A stretch of DNA of 5,797 bases, taken from Actinomycetes bacterium. Its GTDB lineage: Bacteria; Actinomycetota; Actinomycetes; JAHEKZ01. Shown here piece after piece: positions 1 through 5,797 of the stretch. The notes beneath the pieces are model-generated. The model was not told the origin of the DNA. It saw only the letters and a list, made by a program, of their open reading frames with translations, and made no database searches. The number at the start of each line of letters is the position of its first letter. Positions within the stretch are counted from its first letter, which is position 1. Location: contig JAJAYM010000203.1 in the NCBI GenBank assembly GCA_027117675.1, forward strand, positions 1 to 5,797. Direction: 5' to 3'. The translations under genes and the position numbers were made by a program.

Positions 1-429
1 CTATCCCTTTCCGGCCTTTCTGAGGAAAACCTGCAAGCACGAGTCCGCGGTACCACCCTGATGGGTATCTCCAACCAAGAAGGGCATCTGGTCGTGGCTA
101 CCGGCAACAAGAGCGAGCTCGCCGTCGGCTACTCAACGCTCTACGGAGACGCTGTTGGGGCCTACGCCCCGTTGAAGGACGTCCCCAAAACTTTGGTCTG
201 GGAGCTATCGCGGTGGCGTAACCGGTCCGCTGAAGGTGCCGGTCGAATGCCGCCCATCCCGCCATCGAGCATCGACAAGCCGCCTTCGGCGGAGCTACGA
301 CCAGGTCAACTCGATACCGACTCCCTCCCCGACTACGCCCTGCTGGACGACATCCTCGATGACTACGTCGAACAAGACCGTGCAGCGTCCGATCTCATCG
401 CAGCAGGCTTCGACGCAGCCATCGTCTAG
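1..429 (+). CDS. nadE: NAD+ synthetase (glutamine-dependent type), 3' part, 5' end outside window, ended by a premature TAG
   Basis: NadE makes NAD+ from nicotinic acid adenine dinucleotide, ATP and glutamine or ammonia in the cytoplasm. The frame is open from base 1, beginning LSLSGLSEENLQARVRG, so the ATG at 61 is internal and the real start lies upstream. Visible synthetase-domain motifs, by codon from base 1, are MGISNQEG (21-28), TGNKSE (34-39), GDAVGAYAPLKDVPKT (49-64) and the loop KPPSAELRPGQ (93-103) followed by SLPDYALLDDILDDYVE. These match the long actinobacterial enzymes closely. The N-terminal glutaminase domain and the ATP-binding SGGxDS loop would lie outside the window. The frame ends at TAG 427-429, but the family continues for about 45 more conserved residues, and these are found in the same frame after the stop (see 430-579). 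The product as read is therefore C-terminally truncated. Identification is secure; whether the stop is real is not. Confidence 0.93.
   Translation, partial: LSLSGLSEENLQARVRGTTLMGISNQEGHLVVATGNKSELAVGYSTLYGDAVGAYAPLKDVPKTLVWELSRWRNRSAEGAGRMPPIPPSSIDKPPSAELRPGQLDTDSLPDYALLDDILDDYVEQDRAASDLIAAGFDAAIV
427..429 (+). other. In-frame amber (TAG) codon inside nadE
   Basis: The TAG follows ...GFDAAIV and precedes RVITLTDRAEYKRRQ, with no change of frame. In related long NadE proteins I expect one ordinary residue here, often acidic, so a single change such as GAG to TAG would explain it. TAG also ends otsA (4507-4509) and the MFS gene (minus strand, 4523-4521), so TAG is used as a normal stop in this genome. 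That argues against genome-wide reassignment. A point mutation or a sequencing/assembly error is most likely. Confidence 0.85.
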
Positions 430-579
430 CGGGTGATCACGCTCACCGACCGTGCTGAGTACAAGCGTCGCCAGTACCCGCCTGGTCCCAAGATCTCGTT
501 GAAAGCTTTCGGTCGCGACCGCAGGCTGCCCATAACGAACCGTTGGCGAGAAGACGCCGGCCACGAGCAGCCCTCGTGA
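430..579 (+). pseudogene. nadE: Severed C-terminal tail of nadE (in frame after the TAG)
   Basis: The 49 codons after the amber stop read RVITLTDRAEYKRRQYPPG, then PKISLKAFGRDRR and LPITNRWRE, ending EDAGHEQPS and TGA at 577-579. This is the highly conserved C-terminus of glutamine-dependent NAD+ synthetases (YKRRQ.PPG, FGRDRR.PITNR), so the segment belongs to nadE and is not intergenic. The region shows no decay: there is no frameshift and no second stop, which suggests the TAG is recent or an artefact. A GTG at 433-435 lies two codons past the stop and could serve as a restart, but I see no good ribosome binding site there. The final TGA overlaps the otsB GTG by 4 nt, the same junction type as the rest of the operon, which supports 579 as the original gene end. 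Confidence 0.88.
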
Positions 580-1346
580 GCGCGACCGCCCCGCTATCTC
601 CTCCCCCATCATGGGTTGAACTCTCACAGCAACCGACAGCACTCTTTCTCGACATCGACGGCACTCTCTTGGAGTTTGAGAGCCATCCTGATCTCGTCCG
701 AGCGACCGACAGCCTGATTCTCCTGCTGCAGTCGATCAGTGGCGCTCTAGACGGCGCCGTTGCACTGATCTCCGGTAGGCCCTTGATCGACATCGACCGC
801 GTCTTCAGCCCTTGGCGACCGTTCGCCGCAGGAGGGCACGGGGCTGAGGTCAGAGGCGGTGCAGGAACTCGGCTGCACCGCCTCGATAGCGACCAGTTGC
901 GTATCACCCAAGCTGACTTGATCGACGGTGTCGCCGCCATGCCAGGTGCCTGGATCGAGGACAAGGGATACGGGTTCGCCCTGCACTACCGAGAGGCGCC
1001 CAAGCACGAGGCCGCCGCTGTCGCGCTGGTCGAACGCGTTGCCGGCGCCTCGAACGGCACGCTCGAGGTACAGCGGGGCGCTTACGTCCAAGAGCTTCGG
1101 CCGGCATCGTTCGACAAGGGCCTAGCGCTGGACGAACTCATGGCCCAGCCGCCGTTCCTGCAGCGGCGTCCGGTGGTGGTCGGAGACGATCACACCGACG
1201 AAGACGCCTTCGCCGCAGCCCACCAGCATGGGGGGATCTCGGTGCTGGTTGGTCCACGTGACGATACCGTCGCGCAGTACCGGATCGCCGATCCCGAAGC
1301 AGGGCGTGGATGGCTGACCGAGATTCCCGAAGAGGTGTTTTCATGA
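576..1346 (+). CDS. otsB: Trehalose-6-phosphate phosphatase (OtsB, HAD superfamily)
   Basis: OtsB dephosphorylates trehalose-6-phosphate to trehalose in the cytoplasm, the second step of the OtsA-OtsB pathway. Read from GTG 576 it is 256 residues, normal for the family. HAD motifs appear in order: FLDIDGTLLEF with nucleophile D26 and general acid/base D28; LISGRP (S66-R68); GGHGAE near 88-93; FDKG with K181; and GDDHTDED (203-210), which supplies the Mg-binding acids. VLVGP and a GWL segment close the protein. A TTG at 543 opens the frame further, but it lies inside the nadE tail and would add 11 arginine-rich residues (MARRRRPRAAL). GTG 576 overlaps the nadE TGA as GTGA and leaves a normal lead of 25 residues before the nucleophile. 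The upstream ribosome site is weak (ACGAG at 563-567), consistent with coupling to nadE translation. The stop overlaps the GH15 start (ATGA, 1343-1346). No catalytic residue is missing. Confidence 0.95.
   Translation: MSATAPLSPPPSWVELSQQPTALFLDIDGTLLEFESHPDLVRATDSLILLLQSISGALDGAVALISGRPLIDIDRVFSPWRPFAAGGHGAEVRGGAGTRLHRLDSDQLRITQADLIDGVAAMPGAWIEDKGYGFALHYREAPKHEAAAVALVERVAGASNGTLEVQRGAYVQELRPASFDKGLALDELMAQPPFLQRRPVVVGDDHTDEDAFAAAHQHGGISVLVGPRDDTVAQYRIADPEAGRGWLTEIPEEVFS
1331..1337 (+). promoter_or_regulatory. Ribosome binding site deciding the GH15 start
   Basis: AGAGGTG, extended upstream as GAAGAGGTG (1329-1337), lies 5 nt before ATG 1343. It is a good Shine-Dalgarno match and the strongest at any junction here. 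It supports ATG 1343 over an upstream in-frame start near 1310 inside otsB. Confidence 0.7.
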
Positions 1347-3130
1347 CGGCAGCCGAACAGTCGCTCGACCTGGCCGTGATCGGTAACGGAACGGTAGGAA
1401 TGCTGGTCGACGCCCAGGGTCGCTACGTCTGGGGCTGCCTGCCACATCTGGCCGCCGATCCCACCTTCTGTGAGTTGCTCCAGCCAGACAGGAAAGGTCA
1501 CGGCGTGAGTTCGGTCGAGCTCGACGACCTGGTATCCACCGAGCAGTACTACCTACGCAATACCGCCGTTCTGGTCACGGTGCTGCACGCCAGAGACGGC
1601 AGCGCCGTCGAGATCACCGACTTCGCCCCACGCTTCCACCGGTGGGACCGCCTCTACCACCCGGTGATGTATGTGCGCCGCATCCGACCCCTCGCCGGCA
1701 GTCCCCGTGTCACGATCCGGGTGCGACCACTCAGTGACTGGGGTGGACGGGTGCCTGAACGTACCAGCGCTAGCCATCACATCCGATGGGTCTTGAACGA
1801 CACCACTCATCGTCTGACAACCGACGCCCGGGTGCCGTTCATCGAGCGCGAACTGTCGTTCGTCCTCGACCGACCCGTGAACTTGATTCTCGGACCCGAC
1901 GAAAGTCTCACCACGTCAGCCGAGGCATTCGCGCGCGAGGCCTACGACCGAACCGTCGACTACTGGCAGTCGTGGTCGCGTTCATTGTCGATTCCTTTCG
2001 AGTGGCAGGACGCGGTGATCCGCGCGGCCATCACCTTGAAGCTGTGCCAGTACGAAGGAACCGGAGCCATCGTCGCCGCTCTGACCACCTCGATACCGGA
2101 GGCACCAGGTACCGAGAGAAACTGGGACTACCGCTACTGCTGGTTGCGCGATGCCGCGTTTGTTGTGCGAACGCTTAACCAGCTCGGAGCGACCAAAAGT
2201 ATGGAGGACTTCCTCGGATACATCTACACACTCGCGTCCGGAACCGACGAGATGCAGCCGGTCTACGGCATTCACTTCGAGCGCGCACTTACCGAGCAGA
2301 TCGAGCCAAACCTGGCCGGCTACCGGGGCAACGGCCCGGTGCGCAGCGGAAATGAGGCTTACCTTCAGAAGCAGCATGACGTCTACGGCAGCGTCGTGAT
2401 GGCGTCGACGCACCTCTTCTTCGACCAACGTCTGACCACCCCCGGAGATGCCGGAGCCTTTGAGCAGCTCGAGCGTGCTGGTGACCTCGCCTTCGAGCTG
2501 TACGACAAGCCGGATGCCGGACTCTGGGAGTTTCGCGGTCGCCAAGGGGTGCACACCTACAGCAGCGTGATGTGTTGGGTAGCCGCCGATCGGCTGTCCA
2601 AGATCGCCGCTCAGCTCGGCCACGATGACCGCTCAGTGCATTGGCGCTCGCGTGCCGATCTCATGCGCGAGCGCATCATGGAAGGGTCTTACAACGCCGA
2701 ACGAGGCGCCTTCATGGAGACATGGGGCGGGTCTCGGCTCGACGCCTCGACGCTGGCCCTTGCCGACCTGGGCTTTGTGCCCGCCGACGACGAGCGGTTC
2801 CTCGGTACGCTCGATGCCGTCGAGAAAAACCTCAAACGCGGGGACTACCTGTTTCGGTACGTCGATGCCGACGACTTTGGCGAACCGCACACCTCGTTCA
2901 ACCTGTGCACCTTCTGGTACCTCGATGCGCTCGCACGGGTAGGACGAACCGACGAGGCCCGGAAGCTGTTCGAACACATTCTCAGCCGACGCAACCACCT
3001 GGGCCTGATGTCCGAAGACCTTCACCCCGAGACCGGTGAGCTCTGGGGCAACTTCCCACAGACGTACTCGATGCTCGGCATCATTCAGATCGCTGTGCGG
3101 CTCTCGCGCCCTTGGGAGCACGCCTCGTGA
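1343..3130 (+). CDS. Glycoside hydrolase family 15 protein (trehalase or glucoamylase-like) of the trehalose operon
   Basis: A 595-residue cytoplasmic protein with no signal peptide or membrane segment. GH15 enzymes are inverting hydrolases that release glucose from alpha-glucosides; members include glucoamylases, glucodextranases and the mycobacterial trehalase. The N-terminal beta-rich domain (about 1-215) starts SLDLAVIGNGTVGMLVD. The (alpha/alpha)6 barrel follows, with the GH15 signature RNWDYRYCWLRDA (259-271), AYLQKQHDVYG (339-349), GLWEFRG with E396 the likely general acid, LDAST, FNLCTFWYLDALA (519-531), and LMSEDLHP with E558 the likely general base, then GNFPQTYS (569-576). The catalytic assignments are by analogy with the WEE and base-Glu positions of glucoamylases. 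ATG 1343 was chosen for its ribosome site and ATGA overlap with otsB. The stop overlaps otsA (GTGA). Position between otsB and otsA favours trehalose or a linked glucan as substrate, but sequence alone does not settle it. Confidence 0.92.
   Translation: MTAAEQSLDLAVIGNGTVGMLVDAQGRYVWGCLPHLAADPTFCELLQPDRKGHGVSSVELDDLVSTEQYYLRNTAVLVTVLHARDGSAVEITDFAPRFHRWDRLYHPVMYVRRIRPLAGSPRVTIRVRPLSDWGGRVPERTSASHHIRWVLNDTTHRLTTDARVPFIERELSFVLDRPVNLILGPDESLTTSAEAFAREAYDRTVDYWQSWSRSLSIPFEWQDAVIRAAITLKLCQYEGTGAIVAALTTSIPEAPGTERNWDYRYCWLRDAAFVVRTLNQLGATKSMEDFLGYIYTLASGTDEMQPVYGIHFERALTEQIEPNLAGYRGNGPVRSGNEAYLQKQHDVYGSVVMASTHLFFDQRLTTPGDAGAFEQLERAGDLAFELYDKPDAGLWEFRGRQGVHTYSSVMCWVAADRLSKIAAQLGHDDRSVHWRSRADLMRERIMEGSYNAERGAFMETWGGSRLDASTLALADLGFVPADDERFLGTLDAVEKNLKRGDYLFRYVDADDFGEPHTSFNLCTFWYLDALARVGRTDEARKLFEHILSRRNHLGLMSEDLHPETGELWGNFPQTYSMLGIIQIAVRLSRPWEHAS
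3114..3118 (+). promoter_or_regulatory. Ribosome binding site for otsA
   Basis: GGGAG lies 8 nt before GTG 3127, inside the last codons of the GH15 gene. It supports GTG 3127 over the TTG at 3112, which sits on top of this site and would add five residues ahead of the usual SRLIVVSNR beginning. Confidence 0.6.
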
Positions 3131-4509
3131 GCAGGCTCATCGTCGTGTCGAACCGGGTAGCTCTACCCCGGGAGACACGAGCGGGTGGGCTCGCCGCCGC
3201 GATGCACGCTGCACTGGCCGAGAACGGTGGCGTCTGGTTCGGCTGGTCCGGCAAGGTCGTCGACTCCCCCGGTCCTCCCTCCGAGATGACCGAAGGTGGC
3301 ATCCAGTACGTCACCGTCGACTTGGCGAGAGCCGAGTACGACGCCTACTACAACGGCTTTGCCAACAGGACGCTCTGGCCACTGCTGCACTACCGCCTCG
3401 ACCTCGTCGACTACCGACGCGACACCTACCGCGGCTACCAGCGCGTGAACAGGTCCTTCGCACGGCTGCTCGCTCCGATGATTCGTGACGACGACCTGGT
3501 GTGGGTGCAGGACTACCACCTGATGCCGCTAGCTGCGCTCCTGCGCGAAGAAGGCGTTCGCGCCCGCATTGGCTTCTTCCTGCATACCCCGCTGCCTCCA
3601 CCTGATCTCATTGTGGCGCTACCTGGGCACCGCGCCCTGATGGAAGCGCTGACCGACTACGACCTCGTCGGCTTCCAGACCGAGGGTGACCGTCAGGCAT
3701 GTCTTGACTACCTGATCAACTTGGCCGGCGGCAGCCTCACCTACGACGACTACGTGACGATGCCGTCCGGGACACGCACGTTGGTGAAGGCCATCCCGAT
3801 CTCCATCGACCGCGACCTCGTATCCCAACAAGCCGTGCGGGCGTCCCAGCAGGTAACAGTCCGCCGGCTCCGCGACTCGCTGCAGGACCGGTGGCTGATC
3901 GTTGGCGTCGACCGGTTGGACTACTCCAAGGGATTGCACGACAGATTCGCGGCGTTCGGTCGCTTCCTTGATCGTCATGCCGAGCACCGACGCCAAGCGG
4001 TGTTTCTTCAGGTAGCCCCCACCTCGCGCGGCGAAGTTCCGGAGTATCGCCAGATTCGCGCCGACCTCGAGCGTCAGTCAGGGGCCGTCAACGGACGCTT
4101 TAGCGAGGCCGACTGGGTGCCATTGCGCTATGTCAACCGCACCTACACCCAGAGCACCCTGGCAGGCTTCTACCGGACTGCTCGAGTCGGACTGGTGACG
4201 CCGCTGCGGGACGGCATGAACTTGGTGGCCAAGGAGTACGTCGCTGCTCAAGACCCGGAAGACCCAGGAGTACTGATCTTGTCGTCATTCGCCGGTGCCG
4301 CACGCGAGCTCGAGAGTGCGGTGATCGTCAACCCGCACGACGTCGACGGCGTTGCCGAAGCCATTCACCGATCGATCACCATGACGTTGCCGGAGCGACA
4401 ACGTCGTTGGCGAGAACTCGATGAGGTGCTCCGCGGCTGGACCATTGCCGATTGGCGCGAGTCCTACCTGACCCAGCTGATGGAGACCCGAGCGCCCAGT
4501 ACCGACTAG
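3127..4509 (+). CDS. otsA: Alpha,alpha-trehalose-6-phosphate synthase, UDP-forming type (GT20)
   Basis: OtsA transfers glucose from an NDP-glucose (UDP-glucose in the standard enzyme) to glucose-6-phosphate, giving trehalose-6-phosphate, the first step of the pathway; it is cytoplasmic. From GTG 3127 it has 460 residues, close to the family norm of about 470. It begins SRLIVVSNRVALP and has the glycine loop GGLAAAM (20-26), WVQDYHL with D129, FFLHTPLPPP with H153, GFQTE, PISIDRD, GVDRLDYSKGL with R263 and K268, QVAPTSRGEVPEY, PLRDGMNLVAKEYVAAQDP with D362 and E370, and FAGAARELESAVIVNP. These residues fall one position from the known E. coli OtsA substrate-binding residues (D130, H154, R262, K267, D361, E369), so the enzyme looks complete and active. 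The start overlaps the GH15 stop by 4 nt. TAG 4507-4509 ends it, and a second in-frame TAG follows at 4522-4524. Confidence 0.97.
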   Translation: MSRLIVVSNRVALPRETRAGGLAAAMHAALAENGGVWFGWSGKVVDSPGPPSEMTEGGIQYVTVDLARAEYDAYYNGFANRTLWPLLHYRLDLVDYRRDTYRGYQRVNRSFARLLAPMIRDDDLVWVQDYHLMPLAALLREEGVRARIGFFLHTPLPPPDLIVALPGHRALMEALTDYDLVGFQTEGDRQACLDYLINLAGGSLTYDDYVTMPSGTRTLVKAIPISIDRDLVSQQAVRASQQVTVRRLRDSLQDRWLIVGVDRLDYSKGLHDRFAAFGRFLDRHAEHRRQAVFLQVAPTSRGEVPEYRQIRADLERQSGAVNGRFSEADWVPLRYVNRTYTQSTLAGFYRTARVGLVTPLRDGMNLVAKEYVAAQDPEDPGVLILSSFAGAARELESAVIVNPHDVDGVAEAIHRSITMTLPERQRRWRELDEVLRGWTIADWRESYLTQLMETRAPSTD

Positions 4510-4520
4510 GTCCCCATCGT
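4510..4520. other. Convergent intergenic gap between otsA and the MFS gene
   Basis: Only 11 bp separate the two stop codons. I see no GC-rich hairpin with a T-run on either strand; the best pairing is a 4-bp GTCC/GGAC (4510-4513 with 4524-4527). Termination of either transcript must occur inside the opposing gene or depend on Rho. Confidence 0.7.
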
Positions 4521-5797
4521 CTAGGACTCCAGGGCGGCATCGGCCTCTCGCTGAACCTGCTCGGGAGGCCGGATGGTCGGCAACAGCGCGACAACGACCA
4601 GAGCGGCAAGCGTGACGAAGCCAGCTGAGATCAGTGACGTGATGTGACTAGCGTCCAAGAAGTCCTGGTAGGCGGCTTCCCTGAGTCGTTCGACTTGGTC
4701 CGCCGGCATGCCAGCATCAATGGACGAGTCAAGGATCACCTCTGTGGCCACGATGGACGTCGCTGCGCGGTCGCGGGCCTCGTCGGGCAGGTCGCTGAGT
4801 GTCTGGTTGGCCGCAGCCGCGTAGGTCGTCGCCAACAGGGTGCCGATGACTGCAACACCCAAAGCGCCGCCGACCTGACGAACGGTGTTCTGTACCGCTG
4901 AGCCGGCGCCAGCTTGCGCCAGTGGGAGCGAGTTCTGGATCAACGTCGAGGCCGGCGCCATCACATTTCCCATGCCGAATCCGAAGGCGAAGAACACCGT
5001 GAGGATGACCCATAGGGGTGTCTCGACGTCCATTGCGGCGATCCCCAGGCAGGCCCCGCCGACCACGAGTAGCCCGATCGTCATGACAGGTCGATAGCCG
5101 AATCGACCGACCACGGTGGAGCTACGCGGGGCCGCGAGCAACTGGCCCGCCGCGAACGGGATGAAGCAGAGCCCAGCTTGGAGCGTGTCGTAACCCCTCA
5201 CTACCTGGAGAAAGAACGGCAACGTAAAGGTGATACCCGAGAGTGCGAAGAACGCCAAGCTCACGGCGGTGAGGCTCACCGAGAACCCACGGTTTGTGAA
5301 CAGCGAGACGTCGAATGACGCGTGATCGCTACGCGCTTCCATCACTACAAAGGTTGCCAGGATGCCAACCCCTGAGGCGATGGGCACCAAAACCAGTGGG
5401 TCGATCCAGCTACCGACTTCACTCGCATGGATGATGCCGAACACCAGCGAGAACAGCCCAACTGCCGACACGACGAGCCCGCCGACGTCCAGACCTCGAG
5501 GGTTCGGGTTCCCCGTCTCGGGAACGACGCGCATGATCCCGACGACGCCAATCGCAACGATCGGGACGTTGATCAAGAAGACCGACCCCCAGGCATTTCC
5601 GGTAAGCCACTCTGACCACTCTGGGTGCGCAAGCAGCAGGCCGCCGAGGACCGGTCCCAGCGCCACTGCGCCACCGACAGCGCCAGCCCAGATACCAATG
5701 GCCCTGCCACGCTCCTCGCGGGGGAAAACCACGGTGATGATGGCCAACGACACCGGTAGCACAGCGGCCCCTCCGACGCCCATCAGCGCCCTAAGCC
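4521..5797 (-). CDS. MFS transporter, DHA2 (EmrB/QacA-like, 14-helix) drug:proton antiporter, N-terminus outside window
   Basis: An inner-membrane multidrug-type exporter driven by the proton gradient; its substrate cannot be read from sequence. The gene enters from the right edge and 424 residues are visible to TAG (4523-4521). The frame stays open upstream of the ATG at 5783-5781 as LRALMGVGGAAVLP, so that ATG is internal, lying in the helix that usually reads R.LQG.GGA. About 11 hydrophobic helices are visible; with some three missing this fits 14. Landmarks are the loop FPREERGRAIGIWAG, the antiporter motif C region AVALGPVLGGLLL, GSVFLINVPI, a central pair of extra helices (GGLVVSAVGLFSLVFGI and LVPIASGVGILATFVV), LPFFLQVVRGYDTLQAG, FGFGMGNVMAPA and VRQVGGALGVAVIGTLL. 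A soluble loop of about 60 residues precedes the last helix, followed by a short charged tail. It is convergent with otsA and probably unrelated to the trehalose operon. Its promoter and any regulator lie beyond the window. Confidence 0.93.
   Translation of the reverse strand, partial: LRALMGVGGAAVLPVSLAIITVVFPREERGRAIGIWAGAVGGAVALGPVLGGLLLAHPEWSEWLTGNAWGSVFLINVPIVAIGVVGIMRVVPETGNPNPRGLDVGGLVVSAVGLFSLVFGIIHASEVGSWIDPLVLVPIASGVGILATFVVMEARSDHASFDVSLFTNRGFSVSLTAVSLAFFALSGITFTLPFFLQVVRGYDTLQAGLCFIPFAAGQLLAAPRSSTVVGRFGYRPVMTIGLLVVGGACLGIAAMDVETPLWVILTVFFAFGFGMGNVMAPASTLIQNSLPLAQAGAGSAVQNTVRQVGGALGVAVIGTLLATTYAAAANQTLSDLPDEARDRAATSIVATEVILDSSIDAGMPADQVERLREAAYQDFLDASHITSLISAGFVTLAALVVVALLPTIRPPEQVQREADAALES

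Noticed and set aside
419..429. The 11-mer CCATCGTCTAG occurs at both the nadE amber stop (419-429) and just after otsA (4514-4524)
   Set aside because: A few repeated 11-mers are expected by chance in a window this long, and nothing else is shared around the two copies.
427..429. Genome-wide UAG reassignment or pyrrolysine insertion
   Set aside because: TAG ends otsA and the MFS gene at their natural family lengths, and no downstream structure typical of recoding was recognised.
543..575. Upstream TTG start for otsB giving an arginine-rich leader MARRRRPRAAL
   Set aside because: These bases encode the conserved RWRE end of NadE in another frame. GTG 576 fits the operon's overlap pattern and the family length.
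443..964. Minus-strand open frame of 173 codons across the nadE tail and otsB
   Set aside because: It is antisense to two clearly conserved coding regions. Its composition (rich in Ser, Arg and Pro) is typical of a non-coding frame.
1982..2623. Long open frame of 213 codons on the minus strand
   Set aside because: It lies antisense to the GH15 coding core, has no recognisable motif, and is the kind of shadow frame expected opposite a GC-rich gene.
2633..3121. Minus-strand open frame of 162 codons
   Set aside because: It is fully inside the GH15 gene on the opposite strand, with no family resemblance and no start signal.
4510..4530. Bidirectional terminator between otsA and the MFS gene
   Set aside because: The only pairing is a 4-bp GTCC/GGAC stem with a loop of about 10 nt and no T-run.

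Overview
This is a GC-rich bacterial window. The wording of its proteins suggests Actinomycetota: the C-terminal part of NadE reads like the long, glutamine-dependent actinobacterial enzymes, and the DHA2 transporter has the actinobacterial-style 'GSVFLINVP' segment. An acidimicrobial or related lineage is possible, but the order cannot be fixed by eye. Gene density is very high, with no RNA gene, mobile element, CRISPR array or long non-coding stretch.

Layout. On the + strand, four reading units are packed head to tail. (1) The 3' part of nadE (NAD+ synthetase) enters from the left edge. It is cut by an in-frame TAG at 427-429, and its conserved C-terminal tail continues in the same frame to a TGA at 577-579. 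(2) otsB, trehalose-6-phosphate phosphatase, 576-1346. (3) A glycoside hydrolase family 15 protein, 1343-3130. (4) otsA, trehalose-6-phosphate synthase, 3127-4509. Each junction is a 4-nt start/stop overlap (GTGA, ATGA, GTGA), if nadE is taken to its original end at 579. This points to one translationally coupled operon. On the - strand, 5797-4521 holds most of a DHA2-type (14-helix) MFS drug/proton antiporter. It is convergent with otsA, with only 11 bp between the stop codons, and its N-terminus lies outside the window.

How the genes work together. OtsA joins UDP-glucose (or another NDP-glucose) to glucose-6-phosphate to give trehalose-6-phosphate, and OtsB removes the phosphate to give trehalose. 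The GH15 protein between them is expected to hydrolyse an alpha-glucoside, either trehalose itself or an oligo/polyglucan. The cassette may therefore make trehalose and also recycle it or feed its synthesis. The otsB-GH15-otsA arrangement is, to my knowledge, a recurring bacterial one, not a new system.

The most notable irregularity is the nadE amber codon. It would remove about 49 highly conserved C-terminal residues from a normally essential enzyme, although the reading frame on both sides is intact. It looks like a single-base nonsense change or a sequence error. Less likely, it is readthrough or a stop-and-restart arrangement.
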